Shown here piece after piece: positions 19,058 to 29,500 of a stretch of 64,000 bases of DNA. Positions within the stretch are counted from its first letter, which is position 1; each line of letters begins with the position of its first letter. A model generated the notes under the pieces. It worked only from the letters and a program-made list of their open reading frames with translations, was not told the DNA's origin and ran no database searches. A program made the position numbers and the translations under genes. This DNA comes from Agarophyton chilense (Eukaryota; Rhodophyta; Florideophyceae; Gracilariales; Gracilariaceae). The DNA lies in assembly GCA_030374765.1 (NCBI GenBank), contig JARGXX010000025.1:434001-498000 (forward strand). Reading direction: 5' to 3'.

Positions 19058-20284
19058 ATGGGTGTATGGATTTGCAACGTTGATCAATGGGAGTTACAAC
19101 AACTTAGCCAAACCACTGTTGGAAGTGTTTCTTTTTTAGGCTCATCTTACTCAAAATGGAACGGGATCGACGTGAGCCGCCCTCGCTTTGGGAAACAGAT
19201 CTGTTCATTGCAGCCGCGTCCCCGGCAAGTTAGACGTTCCAAAGGCGAAAGTCGTATGCAAGATTCGCAACCGCTTCCCTCTGTAGATGAGGGTATTGTA
19301 CGGGCACTTTACGGACGGCGCATCCTCATTTCCGGTGGAACAGGTCTTATTGGGCGTAATATGGTCCGTCGACTTCAACAATCCAGTGCTAATATATGCT
19401 TGCTTTCCCGCCGACCTTCACAAGCCAGGGCTCTATTTGAGGATGAAAATGAGAACATACCAACCGTTCTTATGTATGACGCCGAGCCAGACAAGCCTGT
19501 TTCGGATGACGTCTTAAATGCCATTGGCACAGCCGATGCAATCATTAATCTCGCGGGAGAGCCGGTCGAGGAAAAGCGATGGACTCCTGAGAGGAAACTT
19601 GTTTTGTTCAATTCTAGAGTGAATGGCACACGGAAGTTGGTCAATGCCATCCGAAAACAAAGCTCGAAAGCCGTCCTCGTCAGCGCCTCCGCAGTAGGTT
19701 ACTACGGCACATCTGAATCTAGAATATTTACAGAAGAGTGTGGCGCCGGGGAAGATTACTTAGCTACGATAGCTCGCTCATGGGAGCACGCAGCTTTGGG
19801 AAACGCCGAGCATTCCCGAACAGTTGTTCTTCGACTGGGGGTTGTTTTGAGCAACGAAGGAGGTGCACTACCTAGAATAAGCGCAGCTTTTCGTGCGTTT
19901 CTCGGCGGTCCGCCAGGAGGTGGCCAGCAATGGTTCTCTTGGGTGCATATAGAAGATGTGGTACGTTTGCTATTGAGGGCCAGCGTAGATGATAAGTGGA
20001 ACGGAATTTATAACGCGACAGCACCGCAACCTGTACGTCTTGCAGAATTTTGTAGTGAACTAGGAAGGGCTCTCGGACGCCCGAGTTGGCTGCCTGTACC
20101 GAAACAGGCTATACAGGCAATGATGGGAAATGAAGCCGCTCAACTTATTCTATCCGGTCAACAAGTGATTCCAAAGCGAACAAAGGAGAACGGTTTTGTG
20201 TTCAAGTACAAAGATGTGGGCTCAGCCCTGCAGCAACTCACGAACTCCCGTGACGCGCAGTTGCTCGAAACCAAGTTAAACTGA
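19058..20284 (+). CDS. GC1/SulA-like SDR (epimerase family SDR39U1/YfcH), plastid
   Basis: 408 aa from the ATG at 19058 (open frame continues to a TTG at 18950). About 75 residues of basic, acid-poor leader suggest a plastid transit peptide. The Rossmann nucleotide-binding motif GGTGLIG is at 94-100, then INLAGEPV, the catalytic-like SASAVGYYG, and the C-terminal YfcH domain with LGGPPGGGQQWFSWVHIEDVV. These are signatures of the TIGR01777 family, present in cyanobacteria (slr1223/SulA), plants (GIANT CHLOROPLAST 1) and animals (SDR39U1). In plants the protein lies at the inner envelope and influences plastid division; the enzymatic substrate is not known for the family. It is intronless and convergent with the uL23m gene (72 bp). 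Confidence 0.85.
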   Translation: MGVWICNVDQWELQQLSQTTVGSVSFLGSSYSKWNGIDVSRPRFGKQICSLQPRPRQVRRSKGESRMQDSQPLPSVDEGIVRALYGRRILISGGTGLIGRNMVRRLQQSSANICLLSRRPSQARALFEDENENIPTVLMYDAEPDKPVSDDVLNAIGTADAIINLAGEPVEEKRWTPERKLVLFNSRVNGTRKLVNAIRKQSSKAVLVSASAVGYYGTSESRIFTEECGAGEDYLATIARSWEHAALGNAEHSRTVVLRLGVVLSNEGGALPRISAAFRAFLGGPPGGGQQWFSWVHIEDVVRLLLRASVDDKWNGIYNATAPQPVRLAEFCSELGRALGRPSWLPVPKQAIQAMMGNEAAQLILSGQQVIPKRTKENGFVFKYKDVGSALQQLTNSRDAQLLETKLN

Positions 20285-20356
20285 GCCATTACTGCAAGGG
20301 CACTGTTCCTGTTAACGAGATTCGCCAAAACTGTAAAAACCTAGAGATTAAAGCAT

Positions 20357-20804
20357 TTAGACGGCTTCGTTTTTGACGATATCTATAGCTTTTGGTACGT
20401 TGGGAAGTTCGACGGCTTGGTTGAGTTTGACGTAGAAACGTTTGAAGTCCTTGTCCCGTCGCGGCATTCTGCTTATCTCATTTCTTCTATGTCCCATGAC
20501 ATTAACGGTCTTAATGCGCTTCACATCAAGCCCGTACACAGCTCTAAGAAATCGCATCATCTCAGGCTTTGTGAGTTGTTGGACTGTTTCAAGAACAATT
20601 TCCGTGGTTTTAAACGTTCCCTCAGTGCCATCCTGCAAATCGCGAGTTGGTCAGCACATTTCTGCTCAAAGGATCTCAAATACCATGCTAAGCAAAGTAG
20701 AAAAATACACTTACCGGTGGCATCTTCACATGCGGGTAGACACGCGACGGCGCCTTTAGTCTGAGTACAAGGGGAAAGTTAGGCATCCAGAATCTCGGGG
20801 GCAT
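20357..20804 (-). CDS. MRPL23: Mitochondrial ribosomal protein uL23m, two exons
   Basis: Exon 1, 20804-20715, encodes MPPRFWMPNFPLVLRLKA and 12 more residues, ending CCG|GTAAG; exon 2, 20632-20357, begins after TTTGCAG with GATGGC. The intron is 82 nt, phase 0. The 121-aa product matches mitochondrial uL23: LTKPEMMRFLRAVYGLDVKRIKTVNVMG is the helix-strand that contacts domain III rRNA near the exit tunnel, followed by KDFKRFYVKL. It lacks the long tail of animal MRPL23 and is close in size to the plant protein. Plastid uL23 is normally plastid-encoded, so mitochondrial is preferred. Without exon 1 the protein would wrongly begin at an intron-derived ATG (MQDGTEG). Confidence 0.87.
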
Positions 20805-21038
20805 TTTGCGACTAAGTGCCTACTACGAAAAAAAAATTCGCAGTCCAAACGAACTTTTGTCGTCTTTCCCGAAGATCTTGAGGAAGAGCACAGAAAACAA
20901 CTGCTTGAGTGTGAGCTGCGCCCACTACCTCTCTGGCGTAAGAAAAGTTTATATCGGCAATGGATCCTCAACTTTAGGCCATACCAAGATAAAATGGATT
21001 TTCCAGGAACGCCGAAGAAGATTTATTTGGCGCTGTAA
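20760..21038 (+). other. Open stretch of coding character without an ATG; possible exon or gene fragment
   Basis: 92 codons are open from just after a stop at 20757-20759 to TAA at 21036-21038. The later part reads like real protein (TFVVFPEDLEEEHRKQ, then LRPLPLWRKKSLYRQW and YLAL at the end) but has no ATG before residue 79. A possible acceptor site, TTCGCAG, lies just before 20844 in phase 0. An upstream exon would have to overlap the uL23m gene on the other strand. I do not recognise the protein. It may be a 3' exon, a gene using a non-ATG start, or a decayed gene. Confidence 0.3.
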
Positions 21039-21600
21039 TTTTTGCGATTGCCGAGCTCTTGCCCGCCCCTGACGCAACATACAGTAACAACAGCAGCGCC
21101 GCTGGAGCCTGCCAACTACAAAGTTGTTTCCAGATACAGTGAACTAATCGAGGGCATGTAAATAGCGGTGTGTTGCGACATACAGAGCGAGAAGGCGAAA
21201 GGTCACTAACTTTGTGTCAGCCGTGCCAGCTTCTAATTGCGAGAAGCAGGACGAAGGACATGAACGTTTTACAATGAGTATAAAGAAGAGCTCATTGAAT
21301 AAAGGCAAGGCCTGCGGAAGAACCATCCTTGGCAGAGCCATTGTGCCCATGAGTGTTTTGTCGTGGGTGCAAGCGTTAGAAACGCGAGTTACAATAGTAA
21401 TAGCTGTTTCGAAACCAAGCGCGATCAAAAATTTATCACGATGACGGACAAGGGCAGTCCGGCGAAGGATTGCACTGTTCGACAGATCATTGTAATGAAG
21501 CTGCAAGTGGTCCCAATCAAACACTTCACTACTTTCAAGAGGCAAAAAAGATCTGTTACAGAAACAGATAGCTGAAAAGAACCGTGAAACAGGTGTTGGA
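21039..21600. other. Unassigned, edge of the repeat-rich tract
   Basis: About 560 bp without a supported gene. Short open frames on both strands are not like known proteins. Coding-like fragments of a retroelement begin beyond about 21.6 kb. Confidence 0.4.
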
Positions 21601-23627
21601 GTTACATCCACTTCTTACAAGTCTTCCATTAAAAATGTGCTGCTAAATATATTCATTACAGCCGAGTTAATCACTGCCGAAATGGTAAAAGATAGTACGG
21701 AAGAGCTGCTGCTGAAGTGTGTTCCAAAACCTGCTGTTTTAAAGCCGTTAGGCGGCGATTTGACGTGAACTGAGAACATTGTCCGTAAGGTGAAGATTGA
21801 TATGTCCCTGACGGACCCTGAAGAACTTGTGTGGACGTTACATTAGAAGTACATCACCACGTTGCAATTATATGGTCTACAGAAACTCCATGACAATAAG
21901 CCACACATTTAGATTTAACATATTCTGAAGAGCATGAAGCCGGTAAGCTGCGTGACAGCATGGAGGATATTTTAGAATGAAGTAAGGATGAAGGCTTTGA
22001 ATATAAAAACTTTGGAGCTATCATGAGGGAGCTTTCAAAGCAGGCCAAGAAGTTTGAAAATTACTGAGAGTCGGAGCGGTCTAGAGAGACCGAGAATGAA
22101 AGCTCCCAGTCATTGCAGTCTCATGTCAAGGAGACAAACAATTTTAATGACCAATGAAAGAAGGTCAAGAACCGTAGGGGCATGAAGAAACAAGAAGACT
22201 AAGCAGTAGAAAGTGAAGACAAAAAGATCATGGCAAAGAAATCGTTACCTGTTTTTATGAATCCAGACTGTGGTGACCGCCACTTTGTTCGATAATGTCT
22301 TAGTACTGCTGAAAAGCGCAAAGAAACGTTTCTAAAGGAGTTTAGGAATGAAGGAAAACGTAGCAAAGGGTCGAAAAAGAAAGCACAAGATTCGACCAAG
22401 GGTAGGGTTAACCGCATCGGGGCTGATCTCATCGACTATCATACCTCACTGTTCAGCGCATTCTTTTGTAATGGAGCTGTATAGTTAGTGGTCATGACAG
22501 ATCAGGGCTCAGATGCCAACCTCTTCATGTCTCCAATTACTCGAAATGTCCAAGAGGAAGCTCCAAAACTCCAACTGAACGAACTTACTCCACCACATAC
22601 GTGCAAGGTCATCACCAAAAACAGAGATGCTATTTAGTGTACTCATGAGGTCGCATTGGACATATTTATATACTTATATATGCGTATCCGGCATGGCAGC
22701 AGATTGTTGTTGTGCTCTATGATATGTAAAGCAGGAGAGGATGCGCTCGAGAAGGTTATTCTTGGAAGATAAGTGCTTCAATCTATTGGACGTGACAATA
22801 AAGCTATACTGGTTGAATGCGCGCGATGATAACAATGGCGTCATAAACATCCTATATTCATTGTCAGAAGACGCAAAGAAATGAGAGTGATGGACTCATT
22901 GCTCGTCATCGAAAGGTGTTGTCTTTCATAGCCAGGCCTCAGCAGGCGACGATGGCTTAGACGTTGCAGAAGTTTACTTCGATCTTGAAGTAGATGAGCC
23001 AAAGGTGATCGGCAAAGCTTGCCAGAGGAGGATTGAATAAGAACGCGAGAAATATATTCCAGAAGGAGGTTTGGAGGAAATCACCGTTTTGATAAAGGAA
23101 TTCAAGCCTATTTTCGATTAGGGCAGAGTAACTCTGACCAGCCCAACTGCCGCCGATGAGAATCAACTTAGACATTGAAAAGCGACCGGTGAAGGTCAAG
23201 ACGCGGCAATACTGAGCGCCGCAACCGGCCTTTCTCAAGGCGTATACCGCCAGGCTTGTGGAGCTTGGGATATTCATCCCTATCCCACACGCGGATTGGC
23301 AAGCTGCACCGTCATTGGTACCGAAGATTGGCTCATAAGCCAAGCAGTGATGTGCGCTGGACCTACCGACGGTCAATGCGGCTACGATATATTAGTCATG
23401 GTCCATGCCACACCTTGACTCGTAAGTGCAAAACTTTGCTCAAAGCAAGTGCTTTGCGGTAATCGACTTTGTTCAAGGAAGTTGGCAGCTGCCAATTCAT
23501 CCAGATTCGTGTACTACATGTGGCGTCTTTTGTCCAGATAGAACGTACTTTTCAACGCGGTTAATACCAGGGTTGACAAATGCAGCAGCTCACTTCCAGT
23601 TGAGTGGAGCCACTATTCAAAGAGCTA

Positions 23628-24927
23628 AAGTCTGTTTCAAAATCATATCCCTCGCGCAAATTTTCCAAAAATCGACGTTTTGGCTACAGTACAACTAACA
23701 AAATCAGTGTGAAAAAATTTTCAAGTAAAAAAACTGTTTCAAAATCATAACCTTTATTGCATCCTTTTTATTCTAACGCGAGTTCAGTAGTTTATTTTTG
23801 CTCCTCTAGCCTGTATAACACTTATACAACGCTTTGGCATTGATTCTATAAAAGGATTGATAGCAATACAGTCAATCTTTTCCCAGCAATCTTTGATACA
23901 ATTTTTCAAATCAAAAACTGTATCAAACTGCCTTCCTTGCCCATAAACCATTCGGGCCAACATTCCCCAAATGTTTTCGATAGGGTTGAGGTCAGGAGAG
24001 CGCGCAGGCCATTCCATAACCGACATATTTAGACTATTGAACCACTGTTTCATAGAATTAGACTTATGCACAGGTGCATTATCTTGCTGAAAAATGAATT
24101 CTTCTCCGTGCATACAGTATGAAAAAGGTAAAAGATAGTTTTCTAGAACCTCAGCATACTTCTCAGAGTTCATTGTAGTTTCAACAAAAGCCATATCAGT
24201 TGCTCCTTTCGTGGAGATTCCAGCCCAAACCATTACTGATGCGCCTCCTGAATGCCTAGTCACAAATTCCTTCTTTTCTTTTCGTAGATCATGCCAATAA
24301 AATTTATAGCAATCTGGACCATCAAGGTTAAACTTTTTTTCGTCGGAAAAGATAACATTATTCCATTCCGTTTTCCAATAAGCCTTTTGAGCACACCATT
24401 CAACTCGATTTTTCTTGTGATTATCTTTTAAAAAAAAAGTTTTCCTCATTTTTGTGTACTTGAACAAATTTTGACGGTTGACTTCACGCCATATTGTAGA
24501 TCGTGATAGAGGCAAATTTAGATTTTTGACAATTTTCCCGCAAGATGAAGTGTTGTGGCATAGTTCTCGCTTAATTCCACGCTTATCGGCCGGGGATAGT
24601 GCCGTAGGACGGCCGGTTGAACGCTTTGTTCCGTATGCAGCGGGGTTTTTGATGAAGTTGCTGATTGTTTTTGGGCTGCGCTTGAGTTTTCGGGCTATAT
24701 CTGCTGGAATCATACCCTGACCTACTAATTCCATGATTTCCAGCTGTTCAGAGCGTGTGAGAGGTGCGCCACGAGCCATAATTGAGCGAATGATTGTATA
24801 AAGGATATACTTTTGAAACAGTGTTATTGACTTAGTGGTTTTTATTTGTTGTGAAATGTGCTCTACAGTACGTGAAATGCCTTTTTGGCGCAGTTTTTGT
24901 AAAGGGATATGTTTTTGAAACGCACTG
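23628..24927 (-). mobile_element. Tc1/mariner DNA transposon with IR/DR ends, apparently whole
   Basis: 1300 bp flanked by TA on both sides. Each end carries two copies of a motif like CTGTTTCAAAATCATATCC: outer copies at 23628-23652 and 24903-24927, inner copies at about 23733-23754 and 24799-24823, the right-hand pair inverted. Spacing between outer and inner copy is about 100 bp at both ends, which is the IR/DR arrangement known from Sleeping Beauty-type Tc1 elements. The element sits in the reverse transcriptase region of a dead retroelement and contains a complete transposase frame. Confidence 0.88.
23784..24779 (-). CDS. Tc1-family DD34E transposase
   Basis: 331 aa from ATG 24779; the frame is open upstream as far as a GTG. 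Residues 1-100 hold the paired helix-turn-helix DNA-binding region with the GRPT AT-hook-like motif (56-59). The catalytic triad is complete: Asp146 in IFSDEKKF, Asp233 in QQDNAPVH and Glu268 in SPDLNPIENIWG, with 34 residues between the last two (DD34E). The length is normal for Tc1 transposases (about 340 aa) and I see no break. The enzyme would bind the inner and outer repeats at each end and cut and paste the element at TA sites. With intact ends and frame it may be a recent arrival or still competent. Confidence 0.93.
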   Translation of the reverse strand: MARGAPLTRSEQLEIMELVGQGMIPADIARKLKRSPKTISNFIKNPAAYGTKRSTGRPTALSPADKRGIKRELCHNTSSCGKIVKNLNLPLSRSTIWREVNRQNLFKYTKMRKTFFLKDNHKKNRVEWCAQKAYWKTEWNNVIFSDEKKFNLDGPDCYKFYWHDLRKEKKEFVTRHSGGASVMVWAGISTKGATDMAFVETTMNSEKYAEVLENYLLPFSYCMHGEEFIFQQDNAPVHKSNSMKQWFNSLNMSVMEWPARSPDLNPIENIWGMLARMVYGQGRQFDTVFDLKNCIKDCWEKIDCIAINPFIESMPKRCISVIQARGAKINY

Positions 24928-24977
24928 TACGAGCACACTTCAAAGCGTGGCTTGACGGTTTCAATTTACACAATAAG

Positions 24978-25594
24978 TGTAGTTTTCTGCACTGTCGGAA
25001 TGCCGATGGAAGGTTTTTTGGCTAAATATAATGATACTCATAAGTGAGTGCAACGGCTAGGATGAAGTTATGAAGCGGCACCCCGCAGATGGTCCGTGAG
25101 GTGGTATGTTACACGTAAGACCTCGGTCTGCCACGGTGCATCCGATTCGACCCTTTGTAGGGAAATACCGGATTGGCAACGGCGCATACACTGTAATGAT
25201 TAGCCACGTAGCAACCATTATCCCGTACTGTAGAGGGGCTAATCGGCTAACCAAGTTTATATCTAGATATTATCATGTGCGGCGCTCACCCCTGTGCCCT
25301 GTACTTAAGGCACAGAAGGGAGCGCCGACTCCAAAGTAAAGGAGACAACAAACGGGTTCACGACTCACTTGTTCCTTGTTCAGGATTCCTTAACCGGAGA
25401 TTCGGACAAGCTACAACAAATAGTTGTCCGTTCCATAGTACCAACCACCCTCATTGGCGAGTGGGGCCTTAAAACCCCCATTCTAGCTCGCTAGTGTTGT
25501 GCCATACCACACCTTCCCCCTAGCCGCAAGAACCCATGCGGCAGTCCCTAACACTGTCGCAGGTGTCTTCTCTCTCCGCAGAGCGGAAACTACA
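24978..25594 (+). repeat. 5' LTR of element A
   Basis: 617 bp, TGTAG ... CTACA. It aligns along its full length with 42277-43510 after removal of the nested solo LTR there, and, inverted, with the solo LTR at 59879-60535. It is followed two bases later by the primer-binding site. Confidence 0.9.
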
Positions 25595-25596
25595 AT

Positions 25597-25612
25597 TGGT
25601 CTCCAGACTTAG
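25597..25612 (+). other. Primer-binding site of element A
   Basis: TGGTCTCCAGACTTAG begins two bases after the LTR. The same word with one difference (TGGTCTCCCGACTTAG) stands at the matching place in element B, on the minus strand. A starting TGG fits pairing with the CCA end of a tRNA, but I could not match the tRNA. Confidence 0.7.
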
Positions 25613-25922
25613 AAACACTGTGGTTGGCTACTCCAAATAGTTCGCACCTGGAACAAGGAATCGATACCAATATTTAATTCGAATGGAATACGATCTCGGG
25701 AGAGGTTTCCGACCACGTCTAGCTATAACTGAGTTCTGTAGTTAACTACTCTGTCTTATTCATGTGAAGACCTCAACTATTTCGTCGCCGAACATTGGAT
25801 TTGTTCGGAATGCCGAAATAGAAGACCGAGTCTAGTACTGGTGCCCCGGGTCTTCAGACCCACGTCCGCGACCGAGGCTCGCCTCATCCACAGAAGCCGG
25901 AGAGCGACTATAACGTCAAGCG

Positions 25923-26441
25923 ATGACACGCTTTCGTTCGGTAACCGATGGACGAGATCTCTCGGATGTACTCATGCCCGTGGAGTTGGCTATTGAACCA
26001 ATCACGAAGGCCGATGGTTCTCATAAGGAACCTAAAGGCCAACAGGTCGTAATCCCTGTTGGAGAAAATGATTTACGCGCTCAGGTGGTTTGTCTCAAAT
26101 CTGAGTTAAACGCCTATCGTGAACGAATCATTGGATGGTCGGCAGCACTCCATGAAGCGTTAATATTCTATCTGTGCTATGGTCGTCATCATCTCTCTTC
26201 AGAATGTACCCTTCCTGCAAAGGATTTAGTTCGCGTCCTCACGAATTACGAGACTCTCTCAGAGGAGGAAAGAACCCGAGTGCCGGCTGGTATTTACTGG
26301 AAGGTCAAAGGATGGCTTAGCTACTATCCTGGACGTCAATCTGGAGCTCTAGTGATTCAAAACCCTGAAGTACCACAGGCTAATTCGCAAGTTGGAAGCA
26401 ACGCCCCAAGGGCGAACGACCCGCCTCAGTCGGGAAACTAA
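25923..26441 (+). CDS. Unassigned sense frame of element A in the gag position
   Basis: 172 aa from an ATG, between the primer-binding site and the protease. It has a short amphipathic helix (DLRAQVVCLKSELNAYRER) and a Trp-containing middle part (GIYWKVKGWLSYYPGRQ), and ends in a Pro/Asn/Gln-rich tail. No zinc knuckle is seen and I do not recognise a standard gag capsid domain. Position suggests gag or a gag remnant; treat it as part of a fossil element. Confidence 0.35.
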   Translation: MTRFRSVTDGRDLSDVLMPVELAIEPITKADGSHKEPKGQQVVIPVGENDLRAQVVCLKSELNAYRERIIGWSAALHEALIFYLCYGRHHLSSECTLPAKDLVRVLTNYETLSEEERTRVPAGIYWKVKGWLSYYPGRQSGALVIQNPEVPQANSQVGSNAPRANDPPQSGN

Positions 26442-26539
26442 GTGAGGGAACCACTGGGGGGTCAGCCCTATTCCATCGCGTAGAGCCAACCAGGGAGAAC
26501 TCGCCTCCTTGTTCCCGCGCTTGGAAACGCAAGGTCCTG

Positions 26540-29500
26540 ATGAGGACTCATCATATTCCGTCGAGCGGATTGGATCCGTTCGTTGGAAAGCGAGTACAGT
26601 TTGACTGTGAACTCAAACGTCTTTGGAGACGGTTTACTTGTCCGTCGAAACGGGAAAACTTTATTATGATAATGCAGAAGAGGAACTATAAAGTTTATGC
26701 CGACATCGACTCGGACAAGGATTTATTGACCCGCCGCCTAACAGTTCTTGACACAGGCGGCGGACCGAGTTTTATTCGGATATCCGAACTAGGACCCACC
26801 GATCAGGAACAAATTCGTTACGGTCCGTTGCCTGATATCCGAGATGCTAATAGGAATGCAGTGAGAACACTTGGAACAGTGAGGTTGCTCGTTCGACTCG
26901 GACACTTTTTGGTGAAAGTGAATTTTATTTTCTGCAAGTCACTGGCCGCACCAGTTGTTCTGGGCTGTGATGATTGTGACAGATTTGTCGAAGCAATCCG
27001 CCCTAGGAGTAGACTAGTCACGTTAGAAGATGGCTCGACAGTGCCTATAGTGAGGAGACCACTACGAAGAGTCCCTACAGCTGCTCCACTCCCACCCTCA
27101 ATGAAATACGAGTTGGTTGGTGGTCGCACATCACCCAAGATTCGTGTGACATAACCTACAGAGTTAAAGGCTCCGTCCTAAACCTGGGTACAAGTGATAA
27201 CACAACGATACGGTCTCGTGGTAATCCAGCCTAATCCAGCTATGTACTCGCATCGAGGACTTCTCGCAGCGAATGGAATTGTCCAAGTTAAACCGGACAA
27301 ACCCTTCCGAATACTCATCAGTAGCTTTACCGATAACTACTATCGTTTACCGACCAATCAGATCGTTGTCGCTGCTCTGCCGCACCCTATTGTAGTGGTC
27401 CCGACTCAAGTCTCTACCGCAGAAGTCTAGAGTTTGCAGATGTGTCAGACGAATCAACTGGCGCATATGAAGGCCTTAAAGAGCAGTCGCAACAGACAGA
27501 AAAACAGCGGGACCCAGACAAGCTGGTAGGAGAAATAGTTCTCGAGAATGTCCCCGAAGAATATAAGGAAAGAATCAAACAAATGTTGAAAAAGTATGCC
27601 TCTATGTGGACTGGAAAATTAGGAGAGAATTCCGCTACAGACCATCATATTGGTGTTATTCCGGGATCTCGTTCCGTTTCTCAGCCACCTTACAGAGCAG
27701 GACGGCGAACTCGTCAAATCGAGGAGGACAATGTTGCCAAGATGCTCAAAGCAGGAGGAATAGAAGCAGCACAATCTGCTTGGCCTTCACCTGTGGTGTT
27801 AGTCCCAAAACCTGATGGTTCTTTGTGATTCTGTGTACACTACCGGAAACTCAACGCAGTTACGATACGGGATACCTATCCACTGCCTCGCCTGGACTAG
27901 TGTAAAGACAGCTTAGACAATGCGAATATGTTCACCACGCTTGATGCCAGCACTGGCTATTGACAGGTTCCTGTAGCCGAAAACGATCAGGATAAGACTG
28001 CATTTGTGTCACACGCTGGACTATACCGTTTCAAGTGGATGCCATTTGGACTTACCAATGCTCCAGCAACTTTCCAGCGCGCCCTGGACATATTACTCTC
28101 GAAGTATAAACGGAAAACATGTCTAGTCTATTTGGGCGATGTCATTATCTTCTCTCAAGATATGGAAAGTCATATGCGACATGTGGAGGAGCTCCTCAAA
28201 GCGTGGCAGACAGCAGGTATAACGAGGAGATCCTCAAAGCGTGGCAGACAGCAGGTATAACGAGGAGATCCTCAAAGCGTGGCAGACAGCAGGTATAACG
28301 AGGAGATCCTCAAAGCGTTGCAGACAGCAGGTATAACTTTGAAGTTCAAGAAATGCGAATGCTTCGATAATACTGTGAAGTATTTGGGCCACATAATTAG
28401 ACCTGGTCAGCTTGTAATTCATGAAGCTCAGACAGCGGCAGTCTGCGAATCGAAACCAACGTCCACTCAGACTCAATTGCAATCCTTCCTTGGATTATGT
28501 AACGTCTACAGACGATTCATACCGCGCTCCTCGTATATTGCAGCTCCATTGATCGCATTGTTGCGTAAAGGACAGCCTATTAAGCTCGAGGAATTCGGAC
28601 CCGCCGAACACGAAGCCTTCAAGACTTTGAAGACGAAACTCGTCACAGCACCAATATAAGCCTTGACCAAACCTAACCTACCCTATTCTTTGGATACAGA
28701 CTCCAGTGAGTATCAGGTAGGGTGTGCCCTTTTTCAGACCCATCTGGACGGTCAGAGGAAACCAATCGGTTACTGGTCACGAACGCTGAACGTTGCAGAG
28801 AAGAATTACTCCTTATCAGAAAAGGAATGCCTTGCGGTAGTGTGGGCGCTGACTACTTTACGACTCTATCTCCAGGGGGAAACGTTTACCATCCATACGG
28901 AACATTCGTCCCTATGATGGTTGTTATCAGACCCCTCCGGGAGATTAACACGCTGGCGCTTACTCCTATCTGAATTCGATTTCGAAGTTAACTATAGGAA
29001 GGGACTGGCTATTATACAGACCGACGCTTTATAGCGATTGAAAACTTTAGGGGAAACCCAAGGAGAAATCGGTGACGATTTACCATGTTTCTCAATGGAG
29101 ATGGACAACGATGAAACGAAACTTGAAGATCAAGAAGATCAAGGGGATTACTCCCAATTGGACCCTTTAAGGGCAACCCATGGAACTGAACATCCTGATC
29201 AACTCGACCGTATCTTGATCACTGATCTCCTCAATGAGCAACTCACAGATAACTTCTGTACAGCAATACGCTCTCGTCTTAACGGGGGGGAGGATCTGCC
29301 CTTTTCGCTCGATTCACGAGGTATATTGCTCAGACATGTCGAGAAGCATGATCAGATCGTGGTTCCGCACGCTTTGAAGAGTCGTGTACTCTACTTGGCC
29401 CATTATGCGAAGCTATCTGGAAACCCAGGAGGAACAAAGATGTTTATGACACTAAGGAGGGACTTCTATTGTCCAACGTTGGCAATGGACTGCCATGCTA

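Larger units (their letters stand above)
21600..24977 (+). mobile_element. Old degenerate Ty3-like retroelement, interrupted by a Tc1 transposon
   Basis: Plus-strand fragments occur in the order gag-like helical sequence, a Cys/His zinc-knuckle-like patch (PDCGDRHFV, about 22.26 kb), an aspartic-protease-like patch (MTDQGSDANLF, about 22.5 kb) and the N-terminal half of reverse transcriptase (about 23.1-23.6 kb, with DFVQGSWQLPIHPDS). Past the inserted Tc1 element a short piece resembling the next part of RT follows, and then the sequence is cut off by the 5' LTR of element A. RNase H and integrase are absent and no LTR was found. It is broken throughout, with many breaks, and is the oldest layer of the stack. 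Confidence 0.6.

Noticed and set aside
28180-28340. CRISPR-like array
   Set aside because: A short direct repeat in the RT region of element A has no unique spacers between its copies; it is a simple tandem repeat in a fossil element, and the genome is eukaryotic.
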